DNA from: Numida meleagris
Taxonomy: Eukaryota; Chordata; Aves; Galliformes; Numididae
DNA length: 64,000 nucleotides
Direction of reading: 5' to 3'
Assembly: GCF_002078875.1 (NCBI RefSeq)
Contig: NC_034414.1
Coordinates: forward strand, 15,717,428 to 15,781,427
Made by a program: the position numbers and the translations under genes
Shown here: positions 12,631 to 24,129 of the stretch, one piece after another
Position numbering within the stretch: the stretch's first letter is position 1
Layout: each line of letters begins with the position of its first letter
Notes under the pieces: model-generated
Told to the model about the DNA's origin: nothing
Database searches by the model: none
The model's input: only the letters and a program-made list of their open reading frames with translations

Positions 12631-13159
12631 CTTATTGTTTTTGTGTTTTTCTACCAAGCCTCTTCCTCCTCGACTTTCCTGCTTGATTTATCCCCAGTTA
12701 CAAAGAACGCTTACTAATTGCATATGAAAAACAGAGTGGAAACTCCTACACACTTATTACTCTGCAGCACAAAGACAGGGTTTGGCTCTCCCCAAATACT
12801 ACTGTAATACATGTTCAGTAACAAAAGGTCAGTAAAAGAGTTTGGCTGAACAGTGCGAAAACATTTGAACAATGCATAAAACTGAAAGGAGACAAACAAA
12901 AACTCAATTTAAAAGACCTCTTTCCTCCCATAGAAAGTAGTCTGCGTGGATCTCCTCAGCACATGAAATAATTGACCAGAGATCTTTGGGCAGGGATTAC
13001 TTGCTCCCAAGGAAAGTCCTCTGAGTCTGCCACAGAATTCTTTCTTTCCTTGGTTGCCTTTTTAGTGCAAGCACGAGCTTCGGTAGCAACATAAACTAAG
13101 CATATAGCTGAGTAAATAGTGTTGCTTCACTGAGCAAAGGCCAGGGCCTCCTGGAAATT
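12631..13159. other. non-coding unique sequence between two CR1 scraps
   Basis: Nothing recognisable apart from short antiparallel open frames. The last 20 bases, around GGGCCTCCTGGAAATT, may be the worn start of the CR1 scrap that follows. Confidence 0.6.
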
Positions 13160-13217
13160 AGGGTCAGGCTGACAGCTGGACTTGATCTTCCAACATAAAT
13201 GACTATGATTCTATGAA
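13160..13217 (+). mobile_element. CR1 LINE 3' tail
   Basis: GGGTCAGGCTGACAGCTGGA, then CTTGATCTTCCAACATAAAT and GACTATGATTCTATGA is the extreme 3' end of a CR1 copy in plus orientation, with the family-typical terminal repeat. Only about 60 bp remain. Confidence 0.8.
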
Positions 13218-14622
13218 ATTCTTTGCCAAATCCTGACCTGAACTCTTTACATATTAAAAAGTGGATTTTTATTTTTTATTTACTTATTTATTTTTAAGTC
13301 TTTCTGCTTCATGGACTCCTAAGCGTTCACGCACATTGACAGCATAAACAAGCACAAAGTTATGCTACTCAGGAGGAAATCTGAGGACGCACAACATTTT
13401 GATCTTCTGCCAGACTGATAACTATCATCATGCCACATTCACCAGAGGAGCAATCAAGAGAACTGCTTCTAATGAGTAGATCAGTAAATGCCATTTGCCT
13501 CAGTTTCAGAGACGTAAGCTACACCAAGGAAGAGGCAGGACAATAGTTCACAAGAAAAAATACCTAAAAACCCAAGGCTGAGACAGGGCATAACCATCCC
13601 TCTTCAAGGTACAGCAGTTCCTTTCAAAAAGACAGCTGAGATCCGACACATCCACAGTGACATTCTGAGAACAAAATACAGAGAAAAGATATCTGAAGAA
13701 TTCTTTGTTGTATGCCATCACAAGCGGCTGCTATTGAAACAGACACTTGATAGAAGTTAGTTGGTGCAGCCTCATTTCCCAACTGCACAGCAGACCCAGA
13801 GGAAGTCCCGAGCTTCACAATCCCCTAACAGCCCTGGTCCACATCCTTACACTGGGCCCTGCTCTGCGCAACACACCTTGCTTCTCCTAAGGAATTTGTC
13901 TCAAAGAAGCCTCAAAAAGGAAAAAAAAAAAAAAGATTATTAAAAAAGCTTCCAAAGGATCCTGCCTATTCTATGTCTTTGACTCTGAGGCATTACCAAC
14001 ACCTGCACAGGTTAGCAAATTAGGCTTCAGGTTCCCAATACAATTCACTACTTACACCTTTTAATTTTTAAGCTTTTATGTCTCTTAAGAAAGGCACAAA
14101 ACCCTCTACCTCTTCCCTGACTGCACACCAGTCACACCTGTCCCTCAGCACAGCTCACTCCTCCCAGTGCCAGGTTAGCTCTCCACAAAGCCAGGTGGTG
14201 AGAAGACCAGGGAATGGAAGCAGCTTCAGAAAAGCTCCCCCCTACTCCAACAACCACCACTCCCCAAAAATGTGTTATCTGGTTTTTGTTTGTTTTTTCT
14301 CTCTAAAAAGGTGAGCCAGACTGCTTCCCTGAGCAGATAGGCTGCAATTGCAACAGAGCAATGAATGGAGATGCTGCTATGCCTTAGGGGTGCAAGTGAG
14401 TGGTAGGAGTATCTCAAACAGGTATTGTAAAAAAAAAAAAACCTGTATCACAGAATCACAGCCATAATGAAATAGAGTTATACACATATTTTGCAAATGC
14501 TTCGGTGACTAAACAAGTAGCAAGACCTAGTTCAAAGCCTACTCTTGTTCTCCTTTGTCATAATGATTGATGATAATGGTAAAGTTAATGGTATTTCATT
14601 CAGCCATCAAAATATTATCCCT

Positions 14623-14636
14623 CCCCCCCGGGGGGG
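14623..14636. repeat. perfect C7G7 palindrome
   Basis: Seven C followed directly by seven G form a perfect 14-bp self-complementary GC block inside AT-rich DNA. Confidence 0.95.
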
Positions 14637-17000
14637 CAACATGGCAAAGATGAATGAGGAAATGAGAAGTCAGCACTGTACTTTTGCTCCTAAAGTCTCC
14701 TGATTTATGCTGCACAGGAGAGATGCCTTCCACTGAGCCGACGAGTAGCACTGCCATACTTCTGCTATGTTATTTCCTCTGTCTGCTGAATGAGAAACGC
14801 CCATGCAAGCACTAAGAAAGTGGAAAGCCACTTACTTATAAAACAAAAGTGCATGAAAAAGATCTGCTAGGGCTATCACACTGGTTTTGTAACAAGTTAT
14901 TTTATGAACACGAAGTCCAGGAAAACATGATTGTTGGGGTTACTGGTTACAGGTCACATTATCCACCAGTGATTAGTATTTAAAGCCTTTTGAGTTTTTA
15001 CAGAACTTTAAAGGAGTCACTCACATTAAGTTCTAAAAATCTCTCCCCCATAATATTGGCATTAAATGAGATTTAATGGAGAGAAAGAGATTAAATGTTC
15101 ACAGAGCTCTCCACTGCATGGGAAGCACTGATTAAATGGCTCCTCCCAGCACTGACTTTCTTCACCTTCCCATCCGAGAGGATTTGAGGAGCTATGTGAA
15201 ATCAGGCAGTCAACCTACTGCCATTCATCTCCAAGATTATACTCGCTATAAATAGAGGTACACTTGCAACACTTATCTTTATGCTACCAGTATCTCTTAC
15301 CCTGAGGAACTCGGTTAGACTAACGGGCATCAATTGCCAAATCTAAGCTACAAAACCGCCTATGTAGGTGAAACAATGAAATCCTTAACAGCCTCATCTA
15401 CCTTCATCTTAGATAAGCACTGGTTAAATTTTTTGGACTACAATAACAATAATTAGGACCAACATAAAGAGAATGAAAGATCTATAAGAGGTAGCTAAAG
15501 GCAATAAAAAAAACTCAGTCTGTATTAACTATTTAAATAGATCCAGTTCTCATCACTCAGCAGCTTGAAGAGCCCATTTATCTTGCATTAGGTTTTTATG
15601 GCATGCTATTGCCTTAAGCAAGGCTTTTGAGCTGTGACTATCTGAATGAGGAAGATTTAAATTTAAAGAAGAGAGCAATTGTAAATGTGTCATTTAAGTA
15701 CTTTACAAATGTTATTGCAAAAGGTAACGCAATTCAGAAGCTGCCTCTTCAATTAATACAGAAGGTAGAAGCTGGCTGAGCCCACTACACCGTTTTAAAG
15801 CTTTGATATAGCAAGCGGGGAAGCATTTCTCCATGAAACACCATATGTGAAGCACGAGCCCTGGCTTGCCTGCCCTCAAGTTCACCAATTGCTCTCCTTC
15901 CTGGAGTTGTTCAGGGACATCCTGAACAGATCAAGTTTAAAGCATGCTCGAATATGTCCTCAACGAGATTTCTCAAAATAAGACATATGAAGTAAGATTT
16001 GTGGTGACTTTTAGCGCTCATGTTGAGAGGCCCTCATAGGCATTTCAGACCTATGCTCTGTGCCACAGGAGATTATTAGCCTCTTTTGGACTCCTCAGTT
16101 TTGGACTTTCAGAACTCCAAACTCATATCTGTACTTTCCACATGCAGTACGCACAATTATTTTATTAACATAACAGAAATCATTCCTTGGTAAATAAGTG
16201 CTTCAGGAAAGAGTACTCAGCCTGAGTTCGGACACAGAAGAAACAGATGGATTTGTCCTCACTATTTTTTTTTTTTTTTAATAATAGATGGACATTAAAT
16301 GTATCATGCAAGCTGTAAGCCTTTAGAACGGTTGCAGATCAAGAATTGAAAACACTGTTCAATCTCCCCATATTCAATTGCATAGCTGATGATGAAATGA
16401 CACATCAGCAGTAGAAACCAACTCTGTTACGCGTCCTATTTTATGCCAGAGGGATGGCAAACACTTCTCTTCTCAGCCCAGGAGACAGTAGGGTAGTAAA
16501 TGGTGCCAGGCATGAAGACAATGATTGCCAGAAGATTGCACAGGAAAAATACATGGGGAAGGTCCAGATGTGTTGGTCCCATCTGTGTGATCAAGCTATG
16601 GCTGATGCAGTGTGCAAGTGCTGAGAGCCTGTCACTAGTAGTTTTGTCCCCTGGTTTGCTCTTCAAGTACTAGCCTCCCTCCCTTGTTTTGTTATTTAAT
16701 GAAATCATTTCACTGGCTACACATTCTCCCAGTGAGAAACAAGGCAAGGTAAAACATCAGTGTGGCTGATAAGCCACTCCAGCACCATAGAAGCACCTGG
16801 AGGATTGTGAAGTCTCAACATGTGTTACCTTGCTTAAAGACACTCCAAGAAGAAATACCTGTGATGGGCAGCTCTCAGAAAACTGCAGAAGCTCATGGAG
16901 AATTTCCAAGGCTCATTACCTGAAACGTTATTGAAGGCAACCCAAGCAAATCCAAAGACAACCACTGAAATGTTCACTATCCCTTGAGAACCTGCCCTTT

Positions 17001-17063
17001 GAAAGGAAGGGGAAAGGCGGAAGAAAAAAGGGAAGGGGAAAGGCAAAAAAAAGGGAAAAAGGA
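17001..17063 (+). repeat. polypurine tract with a 14-bp direct repeat
   Basis: Sixty-three bases contain only A and G except for two C. The 14-mer GGAAGGGGAAAGGC occurs at 17005-17018 and again at 17031-17044. Purine mirror tracts can form triplex DNA. The reversed strand yields a spurious Pro/Phe-rich open frame. Confidence 0.9.
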
Positions 17064-19934
17064 TTTCTCATCAATGTTTAAATGTCAAAGTATGCTGCAA
17101 GAGTGAGATTCTGTATTAGGAATGACAGAACTGGCATAGAATGGAACAGTGCACTGGCTTATATCATCAGCCAAGCAAAATAAATAAATAAATAGGATGA
17201 CAAGTCTTAGGGAGAAATAGGTGATGTATTTCCTGCTCATACATACTTATACTTACTGACAAAGCATGCTATCAGATAAACTCTGTGCTTCCAACACACA
17301 AACTTAAAAATAACAGACAAACAAAAAAAGCTGTATGTTAAAATGCTGCCTATTGGCCAAGAATTTCTTCCCAGGAAAGACTCATCTACTGGGGAGACAG
17401 GTACAGACTGAACTATCATCATTCACCATCAGGGCTCCTATGAATAATATCATGCTTTATTTTTTCATATTTATTAAAGCACATAAACATATAAATCACA
17501 GCTCCCATTCTGTTTTCTGTGATGGACCATAAATTCCTATGTCATCAACTGATTTATTTTTCTTTAGCAACCTTGCTCTGACTTGCATTCTCCCAGTGAG
17601 GATCGAGCAGTAACAAATCTATGCCATACAGGGAATTTGCTTGTTTAAATGAGAAGCAACCCACCACCACCTCTGCGGTAAACACTGTGCACCTTTATAC
17701 TGGAAGAGATCACAGTCCAAGAAAGTGTTCAGCACATTCTTTTCTTCTATAACATTAATGATATGGACTACTACATTGCAGATGTCTGAACAACAAATCT
17801 AGCAACTCCTCTACTGTTCAGTCTTTTTGCTGAAATATCAACATACACTTTAGAGCTTCCTCTGCTTTCTCTTGTTCTTGCCTTTTTCCTTTTAAGCACC
17901 TTGGACAAACAACAAATGGCTTGAAAGTGATGAGCTGGGAATGGTATTTAACTGAGGAGTCATTAAACATTGCTACACTGAACAATGCTTCTTAAAACAA
18001 GGAGCTGTAATTATTTTTCTCCTTTGAATAAGTCACAGAAGATAAAGATGAAAGACCTACTATATATTCAGGAAATTTATTACTACTTAGTTAGCACACA
18101 ACTTAAGGCATAGAAAATGGCTAGAGTCAGGAAGTTTTAAAGTCCTTCATACCGTGCTCTCAAACACTGAGCCACTTAAAACCGCCTTTCGCACATTTAG
18201 GGCTAAAATAAAACTGCACTCCATGGGCTATTGATTTATTCCAGCCAACTGCAACTTTAGAGAACACATCTCATTATAAAACGCTCGTGGATGTACTCCT
18301 GGTTTGTGGTTCATTTACAGATGATTACAGCACTGTTATTTCATACATCAGTGCTTCCTAATAAACAAAAGCTGTGTCCTGGAGGGGGGCTTCTGTTCAA
18401 TCGACATTTCTTCCAAACACATTCTTTCTGAAGATGGTGAGACACTGTAGGAGCTCCCTGAAGAAGAACAGGCTTACAAGGGCACCCTATCAATTTTATG
18501 AAAGCCCGCATTCCAGTTTGCCTGCAGGAGGCGAAATGGTGAGTTTTCCTCAAAGTGACATGACTCTCAAGGCTACAGTATCTCATTGTTTCTCTATTTC
18601 TTCAAAAACTAAGATTCAAAGGGTGATTTCTAGCACACGAGCAGCTGCAGGTGAAACATCCCACTTGGTAGATGTCACATCATGGCTCATATTTGACCTG
18701 AGCTCTTGAACTGATAAGGTTTGTGGTTCCCAAGTTCTAGATCATTGCATCACTGGAAACATTTGTTTTTTAATATATGTCCAAACAGTCCAGAGCAATG
18801 CTGAAAACCAGGGAGCTCAGATGATGTTTAGGTGGCAGGAATTGCCACTGAGGTGCACAATTTCTGTTCACATGCGTTGGGGTGCTTGGAGCAGTACGGG
18901 TACGTGTCATCTGTCCTCAGCACAGCAGGGATGTAAGGCTCAGAGAAATTTCACTTAGGGTTATAAATTGTGGCGGGGATAGACCACGTCTCCAAGGGAA
19001 ATGTCACCCCTGGTTGACATGTTCTGTGACTTCTTGATTAAATAGGAAAAGACTCAAACACCTTTTGCCTTACACAATAGACTATGTAAACGTGAAGGAT
19101 TCATTCTACAGTCTGCATGTGCACTGTCCTATAAAAGCTTTTCACTCTCAAATCCTAAACAGTACACTTGTACAATTATTTTTACATCATTATAGGGTCT
19201 ATAGGACTTAAAAATGCTATATTAATTTCAAGTGAAAGCATTCACTCCCATGCCCATTCTCTATTTAATTTCAGTTACAGTTTAAACATTATTTCTAAGA
19301 TGTGACAGACTTGGAAGTTAAGTGGCTCCCTGCCATACAGCAGCATAATTCATGCAAACAAAACCAAGATTCCAAATGATCCAGGTGGAAGTCACAGTTT
19401 GAAACAGAATACAGGACGTCCTAACAGGTCTCTGCAGACCCCTGTACGGGAGCCACAGCAAATACACATGTATTTTAAAACAACAGCAGCTTGCAATATA
19501 AATCTCAGCCCCCAAGCTCCTAATTTTCTTTCATAATCAAAGTGCCACAGCCAGCTCCAGCAGAGAGTTTAGAATGAAATTTAAAAAAAAAATTAGCAAT
19601 GGAAATAATAAAATCCAGCAGCACAGAGGTCTTACCACTCTAAGTCTCCCAGGAAAGTTCTGCAGCACATTATTTACGTGGCCACCAGTCTGAAAGACAG
19701 CTGTTTGTTGACCACTCACTTGTCTCACAGCTCTCTTTTAAATGCAGTTAAGTAAGACCAGACATACGCAGGCCAACTCCACGACCTCCTCAGTTTTGTT
19801 ATATCCAAAATCAGTTAGCAGTAGCATTTGAGAAAAGCTTGGAAAAACATAGCTATTCAAGACTCCCCACAGTCTTTATATCAATACAGAGTTTGCATAC
19901 ATGCATGCACCCTCAAAGCATTACTGAAGGTGAG

Positions 19935-19980
19935 GGGTTTGAAAAGGTCTTGAGAGTTTTCCTGTCCAGCTCCTGAACAA
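19935..19980 (-). mobile_element. possible very old CR1 3' scrap, reverse orientation
   Basis: GGGGTTTGAAAAGGTCTTGA, then GAGTTTTCCTGTCCAGCTCC follows the reversed CR1 tail pattern of a GGTTGGAAAGGACCTC-type block then a CTGGTCCAACTCC-type block, with many substitutions. It is short and diverged; chance resemblance cannot be excluded. Confidence 0.4.
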
Positions 19981-21589
19981 TGTAAACATTGGTATGTGAG
20001 ATCACATACTAAAACCATATTTTCAAACAAAGCAGCAAATTATTCTCTTGAAACACCTTCAAGGAACTTCGAGTCCCCTTTGTAGGTCCCTTGGGTGTCT
20101 GAATTTGGGCCTCAGAAGTTACCATTATATGCACCATTCAATGCATCTGTGCTTTTTATGTATACGTCAATTATAATCACCAGCAATATACAGATGTCTT
20201 ATATACATCAGTGAAACATTTTATTGAATAACAGGAACAAGCTGAGAATTGAATGATCTTCTCTCTGTTCACATAATTTTCCTGCAAGACCATACGTTCA
20301 CCTGCACTCTATTATGGCAGTATTCACATAGTTTAAACAGATTCTAGCAACGGCAGATTGTATGTTAGACATTACGCTGAGCCACTTGGCCAGAAAATGA
20401 TCCAGAAATCAGGTGCCAGCCAGGGAAACAAACTGAGCTCTGCTGAGGAGTATTTTATTAAAATATTTAAAAAAAACAAAAATTGTCTGGCTGAAGAGCA
20501 AGCAGGTGGTAACTACTTACATTCTATTTTTCAGCACAACCTAGGTTCGATAATGAATAGAAGTAAAACCCGAAAAACACGGCAACATCATAGAATAACA
20601 GCTCACTGGGAACCTCTGCTTTGCAACCTGACACAGCAGTGCCTGGAACATCCAAGGATGAGATTTAAGAGCCTCGCTTAAATCCGCCACTTGAAAATTA
20701 AGGTTCCATGCAAACTGGACTGGCTACAGGACATTTTCATCTTAAAACATCAGCCTGATCAGCTACAAAATAAGATATCCAATGCTTTTAGCCAACACCT
20801 GTGTTACTTGGGTTCTCAGGAGCCAGATATACAGGTTAAAATAAAGGAAGGCCATGCAGGGCAGACCAGCAGGCACTGAGTCATTCTAACCACCAAGGGT
20901 CAGTGTTGATTCACTCAGCTGAAAAAACAGTGGGAAAAGTACTTTTGATAATAACATAAAACAGACTTCATCTGAGAAGGTCCTTTAATTCCTACCACAT
21001 CTGTCAAGGCCCGATACTCTTTCAGGAGAGCTTCCCAGGCAGCAGCCCTGACCATAGCATAGGATGCTGGTTGTCTGCAGCTGCCCTTCAAGCACAAATT
21101 TCTCCTGAATGGTTTGTGCCTCATTCCAGAGGAAAGAGTATAAGCAATATCCTTCACTTCAACAAGCTGACAGGACCAACAGAAACTTGTAAATCTAATC
21201 TAAATTAGACACTAGCAAATCCCAGCCTGGTATCTCTAGAGTTGCTTCTTTCTTTGTATCTCCCATAGGGCTAATGAGGGTGCCCAGGACCCACCTCTGT
21301 ATCGCTATCAGATAAGAAAAATTCTCTTTTTTCTTCTTGGGAATAGAGTGGTTGTTGGTTTCTGATGTTTTTGCTTCTTTTAGCATAGTTTCACTACTCG
21401 CTCAGCCTTGCATCATCTTCACGGCCATCATGCCATCATCTTATTTAACAAAAGGACAAAGGGATGTTTTTAGCATCACTTTCCTATTTGGGGACAGAGG
21501 GTCCAAGAGAGTAAAGAGAGGGAAAGAACTTCAGTGTTAACAAGATAATGTATTAATATACCCAGAAGGGCTTAGAATATCTCACTTAC

Positions 21590-21645
21590 CTGTAACGCTT
21601 CAGAGTTTGTTTGTTATAGCTGGCGTTATCTATTTTTTTTCTTAA
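21590..21645 (-). other. candidate internal exon, 56 nt, product not recognised
   Basis: On the minus strand a GCATTGCAG acceptor precedes 56 nt that end ACAG, followed by GTAAGTGAG, a near-perfect donor. Only one of the three frames is open. It starts on a codon boundary, reads LRKKIDNASYNKQTL and a few more residues, and ends two bases into a codon. The peptide is basic and hydrophilic. I do not recognise it. Its starting phase matches the ending phase of the candidate exon at 57111-57204 upstream on the same strand, so both could belong to one gene with a roughly 35-kb intron, but a phase match has a one-in-three chance. Pseudo-exons of this quality are common in 64 kb. Confidence 0.3.
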
Positions 21646-22833
21646 CTGCAATGCAGCCAGAATTCACTCAAACATGACTAATTTACACATTCTGGAATAA
21701 AACAGCAGCTATGACGTAGCTTCACACCTGCAATTGAAATGCTGCAGTCTGCACAAGCTCAGTAAAGGCTTTAGGATACCTCACACTTACAAAGCTCCCA
21801 GGACAGCAAGCTCACCCCAGGCTAGAGAACTGGACTGTATGTTCTGCAACAGCATCTCCAGGGTGTGCCAGACCAATGCCTCAACACTGCAGGGGCAAGG
21901 GAAGCAAGCGGGAGCACTCTGAGCAGTTCTCACCTGCTAAGGCAGAGAAAGCAGCACAAGAACCAAGGCAAGGAGTGGAGCACCAGCCATTGTGAGGGGC
22001 ATGCAGGAGAAGGACAATGCGAGCATTTTTCAGAGCTTGCACAGACCAGAAAATTGAAGGAAAAGTAATATATAAGAACAATGGAGAAATAGAGAACTGC
22101 AACTAGCCGGGCAAAGGCAAGGAAGGTGAATAAGTAAATACTGTATTTGGTGGGGTCAGGAGAGAAAAAGTAGGTTGAAAGCCCACAAAAGCAGCTAAGT
22201 GATCAAGGGAACAGAGACTGAAGCAGGACTAGGAGGAAGGGGCCTGACACTAGCTATGGGATCACACTAGGAAAAGACAAGCTTTGAACATAATCATCTA
22301 GAAAAAGACAAAAGAGATCACCTCTTGCAAAAACAAGTGCATGGACAAATCCTGAACTCCAGTGAATATCCATCTCCTAATTAGGGTGAATGTTTTCCAA
22401 GTCTTATTGCTCCTTAGCTGTCAATAAATTAGCATGCATCCTGCTGACAAAGAACCTCAAAAAGAGTACTGATTTACAAAGTCAAACACATAATTGCGGA
22501 GAAATGTCAGAATTTAAGTTTTCACACTTTGCCTGTAATATGACTGTTCATAATACAGGGTTGGATTGTCCTTCCCTTGGGGCAGCCTCACTCAGGCTGC
22601 CCAGAGCTGGACTGAGGCTGGCCATTAGCAGTGTAATGACAGAAGCTGTGACTTGTATGAGCCAGCTCTGCTTGTGGTAGAACAAGGAAGTTCTGACATG
22701 AATGGGACAAAGCATTCTTACAGGACAGGCAAGTCTGGGGCTAAAGACAGCCACGCACTGCTCTAAGAGTACTATCTGAGATGCACAGTCTGATCTCCAG
22801 GAACGTTCAGTGCTCACAGAAGCACCAGCTTCT

Positions 22834-22861
22834 TATTGTGTCACATGTTGGTGACACAATA
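22834..22861. repeat. perfect inverted repeat, 11-bp arms, 6-nt loop
   Basis: TATTGTGTCAC at 22834-22844 is exactly complementary in reverse to GTGACACAATA at 22851-22861, separated by ATGTTG. No longer element with matching ends surrounds it. Confidence 0.9.
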
Positions 22862-24100
22862 TCTTAAATGAATTTATTCATTTGAACCTCCTCTAGAGGA
22901 CAAGCAGCTACTCAGCTGAAGATAACGGCAGCCAGCATCAGCTTCTAGGAAGTCTAGTAGAGCAGTTAACATAGATGAAGCCAACTGGAATTTCAAGTCA
23001 ATCAGGTAGGCAGGCTGGATGCATACTCAAAGCCCAACACACAGAGGACAATAAGCAAACAAGCCCCTTTTGCTGCAAATCTTCAGAAGGAATTTGAAAT
23101 CAGACTATTCTTTTCAAATTACACTACACATAGTAATGTTATATACTGTCTGCACATTTGAGCTATGACTTATATCACTCCTATTTTTGATCTCTGAATT
23201 AAAGGACAACTCACTTGCGGGTCAGACAAAACACTCATTTACTCAGCATGTGCACAATAGTACTTTAATCTGAAATCATCTCTTACCAAGAGGAGCAGCA
23301 CGTTAATACTGGCACTTCAGCTTACAGCAAAGCCAAAGCCACACATTTATGCAGTAGCTTAATGCCAAGATTCCTTATGGCCATTAATGGGATTGCTCAT
23401 GACAGAAACACAGACCCATCGGTACAGACCATATTGAAGTGGGGGGGGGGCAGGGAAAATGAATCCCAGGGGGCTTAGAACAAACAATTCTGCAATAGAC
23501 CAAACACAAACATCTTGTTGTAAAGAACAGTCACAGAACCACATCTGCAGGTTCAGTATTGAAACCTCTGTCCAGAGAGATCATCCATAAAGGCATTGAG
23601 GAGCTGTGGACCAGCAGATGGGAGCCTTCCCTCTGGATTCGTGCTACAGTGCCTACTTTGCTTTGCAAAATTATTTGTCTGAGATTCAGACTTATTCAGG
23701 AAAAAAACCAAAACAGTGACTGAAAAGGAGCCATGAGCCTAAATATCCAGCATATAGGCAATAAAACTGCTTTTAAGAAATGACAAAATACAATGCAAGG
23801 AAAAGTGTAAAGGCTTAATTATTTCTTGCAGGGTATTTCTGACTGCTGACACAGTTATACTTGACCTCCAGCATAAACAGCCTAAGTAAAGGAAGGCAAA
23901 GCATTACTGCGGCTGTTACCACAAAGACTTGAAAGGTCGTAATCAGCAGTTCAGCAGTGCTTGGGAACATAAACTACTGAGGCATTATCACCACAAGAGT
24001 TTCAGCTGTAAATATTGTCTCTGCAGTAGCAGAAACAGAAGATGTTTTGTGTTCATCAAATTGAATTAAAAAAACAAATATCAACCAGACAGTCTATATT

Positions 24101-24129
24101 AATACACACAAAAACACGCACACACACAA
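24101..24129 (+). repeat. CA-rich simple repeat
   Basis: An imperfect CA microsatellite interrupted by AAAA and a CG. Confidence 0.85.

Larger units (their letters stand above)
13218..19934. other. long AT-rich non-coding stretch with simple repeats
   Basis: No gene is supported over 6.7 kb. Visible structure: a T/A-rich ATTT-type patch at about 13266-13299; a perfect C7G7 palindrome at 14623-14636; a T15 run at 16265-16279; a polypurine tract at 17001-17063; and four AAAT units at about 17179-17194. Reading frames are short. The minus-strand frame 16436-16666 contains a hydrophobic run but has no clear splice sites. The segment 15040-15800 holds many ATTTAA/TTAAAT and TAAT words, as seen in some conserved non-coding DNA, but conservation cannot be judged from one sequence. 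Confidence 0.6.
19981..24100. other. non-coding sequence with candidate exon and hairpin
   Basis: No complete gene. The stretch holds a possible minus-strand exon at 21590-21645, a minus-strand ATG followed by a signal-peptide-like run and a splice donor at 21934-21990, a perfect hairpin at 22834-22861, and a G10 run at 23441-23450. Other open frames are short and overlap on opposite strands. Confidence 0.6.

Noticed and set aside
20585..20640. ATCATAGAATAACAGC resembling a reversed CR1 tail
   Set aside because: Only the first dozen bases fit; the following sequence does not follow the CR1 order.
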